DNA from: Diabrotica undecimpunctata
Lineage: Eukaryota > Arthropoda > Insecta > Coleoptera > Chrysomelidae
Length of the DNA: 64,000 bases
NCBI RefSeq assembly: GCF_040954645.1
Contig: NC_092803.1
Coordinates: 64,435,484-64,499,483 of the forward strand
Reading direction: 5' to 3'
Shown here: positions 47,220 through 58,017 of the stretch, in pieces
Position numbering within the stretch: the first letter of the stretch is position 1
How the letters are laid out: the number at the start of each line of letters is the position of its first letter
Notes under the pieces: generated by a model
The model's database searches: none
Told to the model about the DNA's origin: nothing
The model's input: the letters and a program-made list of their open reading frames with translations, nothing else
Position numbers and translations under genes: made by a program

Positions 47220-47886
47220 GTGAGTTTTAGTATGACTTTATGTAGTAAATATTTAAAAAAAAAAAGTTATTGAATTTTTTTTTAGTTAAATTTATAGACC
47301 AAAAAAATCATTATTCAAAAAAAAACCTAGGGGACATCCATTAATTATGTGAGCTCGAAATGGGGTCCAATAGAATCTCATTGAGTCTCACTTACACCGA
47401 GGGGAGGATAATTGAAAATCTGACGTCATCTTAAAAAAATATAAATTATTACAAATATTAAAGAAAAAATTATTTTAAATAACAGATGATATATGTCCAA
47501 TTATATCAATCAAAAAAGTACATGAGTCTCCATGGATTGAGTGAAAAATTGAGAAATGTACTATTTTTACCTGTTTTTGCTTTAAATTTCATTTAATTTG
47601 AATAAATTATCTATAGTATACCGAAACGGTTATTTTCCCGAATAATAAAAAAAATTAGTTTAAATAATTTATAGCGTAAATCTCATTAAATGCCACCTAA
47701 GGGGGGAGGGGTCTAAAATGATCGAAAAATAGCTGACGTAATTAATGGGTGTTCCTTCATTATTTCTTGCGTCAACATAACTATTAATACCATTATAAAA
47801 CATGAACTAATCTATTTCTTTTATCAATCTTTTAATTTCATAATATAATCTTCAGCTTTATTATGTTATTGTTAAAAAATTTGCAG
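47220..47886 (+). other. Predicted intron 1 of the Academ-like gene
   Basis: 667 bp with GTGAGT donor and a TTTGCAG acceptor. Stops in all frames. Frame is kept across the junction. Confidence 0.7.
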
Positions 47887-48275
47887 AGCGGGAGAATACA
47901 GCAACATTCAAGTAGACTTGGAGGATTTCAATGATTCATTCAACACAGATAAGCGTGTCGCTCATAACGGTTCAGCATCGCAAACTTGCTTCATTTGCGA
48001 AAAACAACGTAAACGGCATCATGGTCGTGAAGTTCGCTTAGCTATCAGTAGATTAAAAACTATAGAGAATGTCAAAAATGCGGCCACGGAACAAAATGAT
48101 ATATCGATGTTGGAAAAACTTAGTTCTTTCTCCGATGATTCCAAAATGCCTTACCATAAATGTTGCAAAGATCAATATTTACGAGAAATTTATAAGGATG
48201 AAAATAGCGAATTTCTAAGAAAAAAAAAGATTTACAATACTGCGTATACTATTATTTGTGATGCTAGAAGAAAGA
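47887..48275 (+). CDS. Academ-like transposase, exon 2 start (second Cys-rich half)
   Basis: Continues in frame from exon 1 into VDLEDFNDSFNTDKRVAHNG, then a second zinc-type cluster TCFICEKQRKRHH and YHKCCKDQYLREIY. After DARRKSG the frame stops at 48287. The neighbouring frame then carries the conserved continuation (VVKNNECLFFDYIKKEYQ), so a single-base shift lies near 48265-48280. Confidence 0.75.
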
Positions 48276-50000
48276 GTGGTCAAGAATAATGAATGCTTAT
48301 TTTTTGACTACATAAAAAAAGAATATCAAAAATTGTTAGAACAGCAAAGCAGTTTATTGTCTGATTCTATTACTATTTCTTCGTTCTCAGACCGTCACTT
48401 AGAAAGAAAATTAATGGAAACATTTGACAAAAAGATTAAGATTATTTACGCTGAGAAGAAAAAGTTTATTGCTCCATTTTTCGCCACTATTTTGTCTTAC
48501 AAGGATTTATTTAAAACGATGGCAGTAAAAGAAACAATTCGTTCAGTTGCAACACAACTTCGCGAAGAAGTCCTTAACTCAGCCAGAAGAGAATTGCCTG
48601 AAAATTGTACAGCTGAAGATTTGATGATGGGAGAGTGCGATAACGTGCCAGAGCTTCTTACTTATTTTTTGGAATCCTTCATTTGGGGCGATGTTTCTCA
48701 TATATCCAACAAAGCACGTGAAAATAGAAAAAAAAAGAACGAGCTTTCTATTTTTTCCATTGGACAAGATCTGATTTACGCAGCTTCTGCCCACAAAATT
48801 AAAACATCTAAGCACATTACCCTTGGTCTGGCAATGAAAAGCCTATGTAACAGTAAGAAAGTTGTTAACATACTGTCAAAATATGGACATTGTTGCTCGT
48901 ACACAACTCTAGAAGAGCTAGAGACTGAGCTGACATTTTCAACGGTAAATAGTGCTCACGTATGCCCTGAAGATATCCTACGTCGCCCGGATTTGAATAC
49001 TGGTGTCGCATTCGACAATTTCGACCGCTTCGTAGAAACCCTAAATGGTAAAGATACTCTGCATAATACGGTGGGGATAATTTTTCAGGATATCGTGCAA
49101 AATCCGGATCCGGTGTCTGTGGAATCTTCTAGCCCTAGTGTACCTGAAAATTCAACAATCGAAGAGATTGAGCATGGTAGTTTTTCGGAATTATCCGTTA
49201 CTACCACAAAAACAAAAAACCGAAAACGCAGGACTTTTGAAGAAGTTACTTTCGAAATGCATCCATTCACCAAGAAATTAAAAATTACCTCCTGGAGTAA
49301 GCTAGATATCTCAGAGCTTAATAAAGCTCCAGACAACTTGACTATGTCGAAACAGCTGGACATTACGTGGATGTTATTACATAAGTATAAAATATCGGAC
49401 GCCCCAATGTGGGTTGGATTTCACAGCAAGATTTTGGTAGACGATTCACGAATTCAAAAAGTTTTATATCTAACTCCCATAAATGAATCTCCCACCAACA
49501 ATTCAACTGTCTTGAAAACTCTAGAATTGAGTCAGGATATTGCAAATGAATGTCAAGCTCCCTATATCCAGATCACCTATGATCTAGCTATTGCTCGCAC
49601 TAGTTATTGTATTCAAGCTCAAGAATCTCCACGATTTGACAATATTTTTATTCATTTAGGAGCCTTTCATATTAAAATGGCTTTTTTCAAGGCACTTGGC
49701 ACTTTTATTGAAGATTGTGGACTGAGCAATATCATGACTGAGTGTGAATTGATCGCTAATGGTTCAGTTTCAGGTTTTATTAGCGGAAAAAATTACAATA
49801 GATGTAAACGGTTACATTCTCTCGTGGCATTGACATTGCAGCAATTACATTTCGAAGCGTTTTTGGAAAACGAACAATTGACAGTTGGGGAATCAGTGTT
49901 AGAATATCTCACCTCATTTTTGGCTCATACAGACGTGTCTCCACAAGTTCAGCATACCGAAAAACAGCGCAATTTTACGCAATGTACATCGATTTTGTAA
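48258..50000 (+). CDS. Academ-like transposase, exon 2 core region
   Basis: 580 codons; the nominal start is GTG and lies inside the exon. Conserved family text includes GVAFDNFDRFVETLNGKDTL near residue 255, which in relatives reads WDNIDRLEETLTGKGT. There are also a Lys/Arg-rich patch (KTKNRKRRTFEE), DITWMLLHKY, and LGAFHIKMAFFKALGTFIED near residue 475 followed by a RLHSLVALTLQQLH block. This central region is likely the transposase core, though I could not assign the catalytic triad with certainty. The last ~12 codons are out of frame: a shift at the AAAAA run (about 49961) moves the true reading to the next frame, which continues KTAQFYAMYIDFVNLYH. Confidence 0.75.
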   Translation: MMLEERVVKNNECLFFDYIKKEYQKLLEQQSSLLSDSITISSFSDRHLERKLMETFDKKIKIIYAEKKKFIAPFFATILSYKDLFKTMAVKETIRSVATQLREEVLNSARRELPENCTAEDLMMGECDNVPELLTYFLESFIWGDVSHISNKARENRKKKNELSIFSIGQDLIYAASAHKIKTSKHITLGLAMKSLCNSKKVVNILSKYGHCCSYTTLEELETELTFSTVNSAHVCPEDILRRPDLNTGVAFDNFDRFVETLNGKDTLHNTVGIIFQDIVQNPDPVSVESSSPSVPENSTIEEIEHGSFSELSVTTTKTKNRKRRTFEEVTFEMHPFTKKLKITSWSKLDISELNKAPDNLTMSKQLDITWMLLHKYKISDAPMWVGFHSKILVDDSRIQKVLYLTPINESPTNNSTVLKTLELSQDIANECQAPYIQITYDLAIARTSYCIQAQESPRFDNIFIHLGAFHIKMAFFKALGTFIEDCGLSNIMTECELIANGSVSGFISGKNYNRCKRLHSLVALTLQQLHFEAFLENEQLTVGESVLEYLTSFLAHTDVSPQVQHTEKQRNFTQCTSIL

Positions 50001-50692
50001 ATCTTTACCACTTATTCGTTAAAAGTATTAGAGTTGGAGATTTAGATTTGTACGTATATACCATTGCGAAAATCGATAGCTTATTCTTCTATTACAATCA
50101 ACCCAACTACAGTCGATGGCTAGTGTACTACCTTAATTTACTACAACACATAGATAACACACATCCAGGCCTCCGAACTGAAATGGCTAAAGGATCGTTT
50201 GGAATCAGAAGAACCATCAAGCCTTTTTCACGAATTCCTGTGGATTTAACGTTAGAGCAGACGATAAATGGTAATGCTGCTCGTCGTCTTACTGGAATCG
50301 TTAACATCACAAATTCAATTGCTGCTAGACAACGCTGGGCTAAAAATCATGGGGCGCGAACAAGAATCATATCTCATGTACTTACTCGTGCAGGACTTGA
50401 CAGAAACTACCATGATATTGCTGCTGATCTACACCCAGATAGAATGAAAAAACAACACATCCAAATTGAAGCTTTTTCAAACAGTGTCCTGCAGACCATT
50501 AATCCATTCTCTTTTTCGATTGATAAGGATCAGTTGTTGAACATTTCAACAGGGCAAGCTGCCCCTCCAGAAATTACAAACTGTTTGCTAAAGACAGTGT
50601 CTGGAGGAACTTTTCTGCGAGATCAATTCATAATGAAATGCAATTTAAATTCAGACAGATTTCACCAACCATTAAAAAAAATACGGTGCTGA
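49982..50692 (+). CDS. Academ-like transposase, continuation after second frameshift
   Basis: The true reading continues into FVNLYHLFVKSIRVGDLDLY, NYSRWLVYYLNLLQHI, RTIKPFSRIPVDLTLEQTIN and a C-terminal part that relatives also carry just before the nuclease. It ends out of frame at 50692. The shift falls in the A8 run near 50673, after which the next frame resumes with NTVLTFANLKKKRKIKIGGK. The internal ATG at 49982 is not a gene start. Confidence 0.75.
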   Translation: MYIDFVNLYHLFVKSIRVGDLDLYVYTIAKIDSLFFYYNQPNYSRWLVYYLNLLQHIDNTHPGLRTEMAKGSFGIRRTIKPFSRIPVDLTLEQTINGNAARRLTGIVNITNSIAARQRWAKNHGARTRIISHVLTRAGLDRNYHDIAADLHPDRMKKQHIQIEAFSNSVLQTINPFSFSIDKDQLLNISTGQAAPPEITNCLLKTVSGGTFLRDQFIMKCNLNSDRFHQPLKKIRC

Positions 50693-52162
50693 CTTTTGCA
50701 AATCTCAAGAAGAAAAGAAAAATAAAAATTGGTGGAAAAGTGCACGAAGTTAAATTGCAGCGGGACTTATTTGGTCGGTTATTAGCTTTATCTCTTGACA
50801 CGTCTATAGACCTGGAAAAAGTACTTTGTTTTCCTATAACTCCTATCCCGTTATCGCTGTGCCATATAGATGGTTCTTTAAACAAGACTAATAAGTCAGT
50901 ACTAATTCATGAGTTAGAGAAACAAGTTGAAGATGTGGAGCAACCGCCATCCCAAATTGACCTTCTAATTGTAGATGGCTTCTTTTTTTTAAATACTTTT
51001 AAAGAAATGCCCCGTAGTTTTGGAGGTGTATCAAAGAAGATATTGCAATACCTTATCAATAACACTGCAAATAGAGTTGCTATTGTATTTGATCGCTACT
51101 TTACACCTTTAATCAAAGACTATGAGCATTCTCTTCGTGGCAGTGTAGATGACAAGGAATTCCACATCTCAGGTCCTCAACAAACAAGAACAGCAGATTT
51201 TACAAAAGATTTGAAAAATATAAAGTTTAAAGAAGCTATTGTCAAGTTTTTCATCGATCATTGGGCTGATCAGGAGATGGCAGCGATTATCGGTAGTAAG
51301 GTAATTTACATAATACATGATTTGTGTTATGAATATTCTGTTACTGATAATAAAGTAACACGCATCATTAATTATGAGTTGTCATGCCCTGATCACGAAG
51401 AAGCGGATACGAAGATAACATTTCTTGCTTGCCAACAAAAAGAAGATTCTACTATTACTATCAGAACATCTGATACTGATATCGTAGTCATTATGTTGGC
51501 GAATATGGAACACCTGCAAGCAACAGTAGAAGTTTGGATGGATATTGGAGTTGGCAATGCACGCCGATATATCGACGTATCTGCTCTCTACAATAAATTA
51601 GGCCCAAAAATTTCGAAGGCGCTTCCAGCTTTGCATGCGTTCACTGGTTGCGATTTTAACCCAGCATTTTACCGACGAGGGAAAAAGAAACCTTTACAAA
51701 TTCTGATGAGTTCAGAAACTTTCCAACAAGCATTTCTGGATTTAGGATCAAAGGAGTATAATCTGCAGGATTCTTTAAACGTCATACAGTCTTTTACTTG
51801 CCACTTGTATGGGCTAAAAAAGGTAGACGATGTCAATCAAGCCAGGATTGTCATCTTCAATAAGACGTACAAGGTAAAGGACACATCACAACCCTTCTCC
51901 TTGAATATCCGGAATTACGATGCGTGCAACTTGCCACCCTGTCAATCGGAGTTACTCCAACAAGTGTTACGCACAAGATTCATTGCATGTATGTGGAGTA
52001 ATGCCCATAATGCAAAAATTATTGATCTTTTACCAACGGACTATGGATGGAAAATAGTCGACGGAAAGTTCGAAATGATCTGGTTTGCAGGTGATCAATT
52101 GCCGAAAGCGTATGAAGATGTAGTCATAACACCTGATACTCTTGAGGATACTCCAGAATTAG
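50638..52162 (+). CDS. Academ-like protein, XPG/FEN-like nuclease domain
   Basis: The last large part of exon 2. It carries, in order, motifs that resemble the XPG/FEN1 fold: LLIVDGFFFLNTF (first aspartate), VAIVFDRYFTPLIKDYEHSL (XPG-N-like), CPDHEEADTKITFLAC (EAD acidic cluster as in XPG-I), RTSDTDIVVIML (SDTD), and LHAFTGCDFNPAF (like the LSGCDY helix-hairpin-helix region). All acidic residues expected for metal binding seem present. In the transposon such a nuclease could process ends or flaps, but its role is not known to me. Exon 2 ends at ATTAG before GT at 52163. Confidence 0.8.
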
Positions 52163-52242
52163 GTATATTTTTTCCCCAATAATTATACAGGTTATTCATA
52201 AAAAAAAATATTTGTAAGTATTTCAATGATTTCTTGTTACAG
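52163..52242 (+). other. Predicted intron 2 of the Academ-like gene
   Basis: 80 bp, GTATAT donor and TTTCTTGTTACAG acceptor, phase 1. An alternative unspliced end would add a few residues and stop at 52182. Confidence 0.65.
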
Positions 52243-52310
52243 ATACGCAATCTGAGGATGAAATCGAGCCAGAAGAAGAAGATGATTCTACCGATGAAGA
52301 TGAAAATTAA
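52243..52310 (+). CDS. Academ-like gene, exon 3 (acidic tail)
   Basis: Spliced in frame, it adds an acidic tail TQSEDEIEPEEEDDSTDEDE ending at TAA (52308-52310). Frame agreement and composition support the intron. Confidence 0.65.
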
Positions 52311-52558
52311 AAAAAATACTCAAAAAAATTTCATTGTTTATAATTATTTTCTTGTAAATACAAGTATTGTACTTAAAAAAAACATACGATTTTTTATTTG
52401 CATGCTATTTCCCGAGCTTTTCAATTAATTAAGTTCAATGATCTAAAAAAATTAAAAAAAAAACTTTAAATTATCAGATTAGGCGAACCCCCCCCCAGAT
52501 AATCGTCAGATTATGAGACAGCAACATCTAGGGCTTATAGATGAACCATATATATCTT

Positions 52559-52847
52559 AATCTGACGCGCTTGAGTATTTCAAAATGGCGAATTTTTTTT
52601 GCACATTCTAATAACGGCCGCGAGTTCGCGTCACATCCAAATCGTCAGATTATTATATAAGAGCTTTTTATCAGGTTCACTTAACATCCCCTCAGAAAAT
52701 CTGACGCGCTCGATTAAATTTTTTTTTTTTTTTTATTTTCAACCCTTACGTACGACCACCCCCATCATGGAAACAATCAGATTAACATACATACATTCTT
52801 AAAAATACGTAGGACATGGATGATATCAATATCTGACGCGCTCGAGT
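52559..52847 (+). repeat. Subterminal motif copies (right)
   Basis: Copies of AATCTGACGCGCTCGAG-type sequence at about 52559-52575 (one mismatch), 52698-52713 and 52830-52846. A shortened GACGCTCGAGT lies at 52979-52989, beside the terminal repeat. They point toward the element end, opposite to the left copies. Confidence 0.75.
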
Positions 52848-52987
52848 ATGTCCATGCAACAGTTTTTTTTTACATTTTTGAAAATCTATAGCGGCTGCCC
52901 CCACCGATGAAAAGGTATATATTATATAAGATTTTTTTCTTTTTATCATCTAAGCTTCGCAATCCAATAGGTCTCTATGACGCTCGA

Positions 52988-53023
52988 GTAAATCCCGATT
53001 TAGCATCGTGGGCTCCCCTACTA
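52988..53023 (-). repeat. Right terminal inverted repeat of the Academ-like element
   Basis: AGTAAATCCCGA ... TGGGCTCCCCTACTA, the inverted counterpart of 46080-46116. Confidence 0.8.
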
Positions 53024-53026
53024 TTA

Positions 53027-53349
53027 TATTGCAATAAATCAGAACTTTGTTGGTCTTCAGTGGAGAACCATCTAAATGAAGCCAAATGTTCGTTTAAAAT
53101 TTTTTAAATATTCATATCTACGAATATGAACATTATTTTCTGCAAAGTTTGTGTGTTTTTTGTTTTTGTTTTTTGTTTTTTCTTTTTTGGTTAAGTTAGT
53201 TTTAAATAAGGAGTAAAGTGTACAGTAGATATGATAACATCGATAACATACTACATATTGAGTTGTAAGTTATGAACTATATCTGTATTTCTTATAAACT
53301 CAATGTCATTTGTTATATTTTAGAGAACTGATGAAGCTTTAGAAATATA
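53027..53349. other. Spacer between Academ-like element and right inverted repeat
   Basis: AT-rich; no gene. It contains a hammerhead-like core at 53328-53357: CTGATGA, one extra A, stem GCTTT/AAAGC, then GAAA. Confidence 0.4.
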
Positions 53350-53453
53350 AAGCGAAACTTCTTCAATAAACTTATGAAGTAGTTGACTTCTTTTTTTATT
53401 TGCCAACCTGAATGACCGATTAAACCTCTGAATTCACTAGTTGAATACTTTAG
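53350..53453. repeat. Right arm of the 104-bp inverted repeat
   Basis: Reverse complement of 45913-46016 with two differences. Confidence 0.9.
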
Positions 53454-53480
53454 AAATATAAATTGACGGTCGTAGTCTTT

Positions 53481-53631
<151 letters not shown>

Positions 53632-53634
53632 AAG

Positions 53635-54290
53635 CAACAGGAATTTAACATAGAAAAGGCGTTTTTACTGATTTCCTCTATATCTTCTTGACCTACAAAA
53701 TATTTTTAAAAGTAAATATAAACTTAGAGACCATACCAACAATTGCAATCTTTGACCCGTATAACCAATTAAAAACATAAATCAAAGGTCAAACACAGTA
53801 ACCTTTTGTCTGCCTATTACTTAGTTAGGTCAAGGTTCTCTCGCTTTCTATGTATTTTCTGTGCTGGGGTTGTGTTGATAAATCTCTAATGAATTAACAG
53901 GGAACTATTTTCCAACAAAAGATTATACACGTTATATAGATAATCAGGTATTGTTTGGATAATACGAGCGCCGAGATAATGTCGTTACATATAAAGGGAC
54001 AAGGGTTCCTACCTATTATACTTCCCTGTTCGGAGGTGAAAAGACTTCGGTGTGTTGTTTTAAACCTTTGTCTGTAAAGTGATATTTTGCGGCGGCCTCA
54101 TTAAAAATCTTGATAAATAGAATTCTTAGTAACAACTAAAAATGAGATGTAAATTATTTCTGCTTGTTTTGTGTTAAAGTTACACCAAAAACTGATTTTC
54201 CTTTGGATAGTTTTCCTCAGATAGTCGTTTGATAATTTTTACTTCAAATTATTTTATTACAGAATTAATACAGAATGATATAAAAACATA
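53635..54290. other. No recognised feature
   Basis: AT-rich flank between a microsatellite and a LINE relic. No motif seen. Confidence 0.35.
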
Positions 54291-54294
54291 TTTG

Positions 54295-55158
54295 ATGTTG
54301 GTCTCTTGACACCTGTTGGATACGATAGTGTTATTCTAGTGGACCATCTATTGTCAGTTTTTTTCGCTAAATGTCCCGCCCACTGCCATTTTAAAGATTT
54401 AATTCTATGGATTACATTAATAACCTTGGTTGTCTGTCTGACCCATTCTATTCTTTATCTATCTCTCTTTGTTAAACCTAGCACGCATCGCTCTATTGAC
54501 CTTTAAGTAATTTTAAGTTTCGATATTATTTCTTTCTTTAATGTTCAAGTTTCGTAGCTGTATGTTATGCTTGGTAGTATACACTTATCGAATGCTTTTT
54601 TTCAGGTGAATTGGCATCTTTGATTTGAATATAACTGCATTTCTACCAAAAGATGCTCAAGCCAGTTTCATTCTTTTGTTGATTTCTGGAAGTAAGGAGC
54701 CAAATTTATGTATTATTTGTCCCAGGTATACATACTCGTCTACTGTCTCAAGTGCAGTGTTGTTTATTATTACATCTTGGACATCCACTAGATTGATGTA
54801 CATGGTTTTTGTTTTTGTCAAGTTGATTTTTAGGCCAACTTCATTGCTAGCAGCATTTAGGTCGCTTATAAGTTCTTGTAGTTCTGCAGGATATTAGCAA
54901 TAATAACGATGTCGTCTACAAATCTTAAATGGCTGAGTTATTCTACATCAAATCATATTTCTTTATTCTCTTAGTTCATTTTGCTAAATTTATTTTCTAG
55001 AGTGGCAGTGAAGAGCTTTGGTGATATTGCGTCTCCTTGTCGGACACCTCTGGTCGTGAGAAATTCTGGAGTGTTTCCATAAATTTCTACCTTAGCATTT
55101 GCTTGTCTGTATATATTTGCTTAAGTTTCTATGTAGGGTTTGTTAATGCCTTGATTAA
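54295..55158 (-). pseudogene. LINE D reverse transcriptase, 3' part
   Basis: Reading the minus strand down from the TTAA at 55158, the text INQGINKPYIET continues the reverse transcriptase interrupted at 60040. It goes on through IYGNTPEFLTTRGVRQGDAI followed by SPKLFTATLE, LRFVDDIVIIAN (YADD changed to FVDD), LQELISDLNAASNEVGLKIN and a C-terminal end near 54300. A few stops are present. Across the piggyBac the frame and block order are continuous. Confidence 0.8.
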
Positions 55159-55426
55159 CCCTCCGGTGGCCACGCAGCGGCACTCCGTGCCGCAATTTTA
55201 ATATTTTAATAATTTTTACCAATATTCTTTCGTATACGCTTCTGTCTATTTAGATATGTGAACGTGACTAAATTTAAAATATTACCTGCTGATGTTACAT
55301 TTTCTAAAGTGTTGTATTAGTTTAATATTGACCATTGAAGTGGATGTTGTTCAATTGCGGCATGTCGTACCGCAGCGTAGCTTTTCATGTAAGTAAAATT
55401 TGTTCATACAGTTTTTTAGCACTTAA

Positions 55427-57984
55427 CCCGGTATCTGGTTTTGATGCTCTCAGGCAACATCGTCGTTATAAGCTCTTAAATCAATTTCTACTTTATATAG
55501 CTGTTATGTGACAATGATAATTGTAAGCAACAAGTCGTGTTAGTTATATAAAACTGGTGGCGACATCTAACATTCAATAGAGATATTTGAAAAAAATAAT
55601 TTTACTAGAGAGGATACCAGTAGAGACCTACGTGTAAGTGGGTGTGTCATAATTTTTATTATCAACCGTTTGTTAGGAGTACTATGAGGTTGAATTTTTA
55701 TTTGGTATATAAACAAAGGTTGTTTTAGTGTAATTCTCTGCTATTTTTTGCTGTATACGGTAAGTAATGATATTATTTTGTTGAACAAACATCATGTGGC
55801 TCTGAAGCAACATTGTCAGTTTAGTAATTGACTTTTTTTTTCAGTATAAGATTTCAATATGGAAAATTTAAATGAAATATCAACTACCTCCTTTTATGGA
55901 AAAAAGACCAAAATGTCGTGTATTGTTCCTGTTAACCCTGATCTCTCTGATTTGTCTGATATGGAGGAGTATGATGAAGAAATTGAAAACATCAATATAA
56001 ATGAAATTGCCGCAGAATCAGATGAAAATGATGCACCTCAATCATCAACTGCTAACTGAAGAGGAGGCTAATCAAACAAATGAAGAAGGCGATCATAAAG
56101 AACCACCAAGAAAACGTAAAAAAGTAGTGGAGTCAGTAAATTATAACTGGTCTGAAAGTGACATAGAAACCATTCCGTTCGAAAATCCTACTATAGGCAA
56201 TAATGCAGTAGAGGTAGCCTTGCCTCTTGAGTATTTTACGAGGTTTTTTTCACTAAATCTAATAGAGAATATTGTATACCAGACGAATTTATACAGTACT
56301 CAAAAAACTGGGTTAAGTGTCAACACAAATACTTCCGAAATAACAGACTTTTTCTCCATTTTGATTTTTATGGGGGTAATACAGCTGCCAGCAATAGAAG
56401 ATTATTGGGCTACTTCTTCAAGAATTCCTCTTGTTGCTGATGTTATGTCCCTAAAAAGATTTCAAAAACTGAGAACACTGGTCCATTTCAATGATAACTT
56501 AGAAGCAACTTCAGAAACGAAAGACCGCTATTTCAAAATTCGTCCCCTCTTAGATCATATTTCTACAAATTGTTATAAGTATCAGTTCGAAAACCAATAT
56601 TCCATAGATGAGGCTATGGTTGCATACAAAGGTACATACAGTGGCAATTTACGACAATACATACAAAATAAGCCTCATAAATGGGGTTACAAGTTCTTTG
56701 TAAGGGCAGGTGTTTCAGGATATATTGCCGATTTCATTCCTTACCGAGGAGCTTCGACATTTTCACAACTACAGGGAACTATCAATCAGATTTCTGAAGA
56801 AGAACAATCCTTGGGTGTCGGTGCATCTTCAGTGATTGGACTATGTAAAACATTGGATGACCCCCAGAATTCAATGATTTTTTGTGACAATTGGTTTTCC
56901 AGTTTGAGACTATTTGATTACTTGAAGGAAAAGTATAATATCCTTAGCTTGGGCACTATTCGCTCAAATACAATAGCAGGTTGCACCTTGGATACTGATA
57001 AGGTTTTGCTAAAACGTGGCAGGGGTTCCTATGTTTATGAATCCGATGAACGATTTATAGTTGTCAAATGGGCAGATAACAAATGTGTACTTCTTGCTAG
57101 CACTGGTTGTGGGATTGAGGCAGTCAATCATGTACAAAGGTATTCTAAAGAACATAAAAAAAAATAAACGTGCCATGCCCAAATCTAATCACTCAATACA
57201 ATAAACACATGGGTGGAGTGGATAAAGCTAACTCTTTATTGGGTCTTTACAGAAGTTCAAGTCGTAGTAAAAGATGGTACTTTCCAATAGTTACCTGGCT
57301 TTTAGATGGCTGTATTATAAATGATTGGATATTATATCAAAATGACAGTAAAGCAAATAATATAAATTTTATGCCTCTCAAGAAGTTTAGAATGGAACTA
57401 GCTAGGTCTTTGTCCAACACTGGAAAGAACAAAGTAAAGCGAGGCCGTCCATTAAGAATAGAAAATACAGATAACATTATTCGCCACCCTCTTGTTGTAA
57501 GACCTGATGATGCTACCAGAACAGATGCGTTAGGTCACTGGCCACTACATACCGCTAAAGGAAGATGTAGATTTTGTAAAACTGGCTATACAACTGTGCA
57601 GTGTGAAAAATGTAACATGCGGCTTTGTTTTACACCGAACAAAAATTGCTTTTTATCATTCCACCGTTAGAATTAGGCCTATATTTATAATTTTTTAGTC
57701 TTAGGTACTTTTAATTTTTTTATTAAATCAATAAAATGTCCTTTAGTTAAACAGTTTTTTATTTATGATTAACAAAATTTTGAGATCTTCATTAGTGAAG
57801 TTATCAGTATCAAATAGTGTTTCTTGACTGGCAATGTTGCTTGTAGGCAACGGATTCAAAAACCACTTTCCCCTATCTCCTTCCGGTTTTTTTGTACCAC
57901 AGTGTGTTTTTGAGAGTTATATAAGATTATATACACAATAAAATAATTTTGCGACATCTATTTTTGGTGTTGCCAGATACCGGG
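55427..57984 (+). mobile_element. Inner piggyBac element nested in the outer one
   Basis: 2,558 bp between TTAA at 55423-55426 and 57985-57988. The ends CCCGGTATCTGG and CCAGATACCGGG are perfect 12-bp inverted repeats. It carries a distinct transposase and ends unlike those of its host, so it is a different family. Confidence 0.92.
55859..57670 (+). pseudogene. Inner piggyBac transposase (two frameshifts)
   Basis: The ATG at 55859 begins MENLNEISTTSFYGKKTKMS. Three consecutive open parts (55859-56059, 56001-57167, 57170-57670) make one protein of about 590 residues if two single-base shifts are ignored: one near 56045-56060 and one in the A9 run near 57155-57165. The three catalytic aspartates are present in YSIDEAMVAYKG, MIFCDNWFSS and MGGVDKANSLLGL. 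The C-terminal Cys-rich zinc domain reads GRCRFCKTG, CEKCNMRLC and KNCF. An acidic N-terminus and a basic RKRKKV patch (possible nuclear signal) precede the core. It is full length for the family and looks recently disabled, or disabled only by sequence errors. Confidence 0.85.
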
Positions 57985-58017
57985 TTAAATTAATTGATGT
58001 ACTTTTTGTCATTTTAG

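Larger units (their letters stand above)
46080..53023 (+). mobile_element. Academ-like DNA transposon (6.9 kb)
   Basis: The termini are inverted: TAGTAGGGGAGCCCA at 46080-46094 and its exact reverse complement ending at 53023. A second inner match, TCGGGATTTACT, lies at 46105-46116 and inverted at 52988-52999. TTA lies on both sides (46077-46079 and 53024-53026), giving a 3-bp target duplication. One large spliced gene fills 46741-52310. A family of TCTGACGCGCTCGAG repeats occupies both subterminal zones. From general knowledge, Academ elements combine a Cys-rich zinc-binding domain, a transposase and, in the AcademX branch, an XPG-type nuclease, with 3-4-bp duplications. The assignment is inference from that combination. 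Confidence 0.75.
55389..58017 (+). other. Predicted intron of the outer piggyBac gene, enlarged by the inner piggyBac
   Basis: A GTAAGT donor at 55389 follows CTTTTCAT. The acceptor TTTTTGTCATTTTAG ends at 58017. Without the inner insertion (55427-57984 plus one TTAA) the intron would be about 67 bp. Splicing joins AT to G and makes the start codon, which then reads into STKRPIKYLTEVEL. Confidence 0.55.

Noticed and set aside
54306..54897. Plus-strand membrane-like small proteins
   Set aside because: Antisense shadows of the LINE D reverse transcriptase; the hydrophobic look comes from the T-rich complement.
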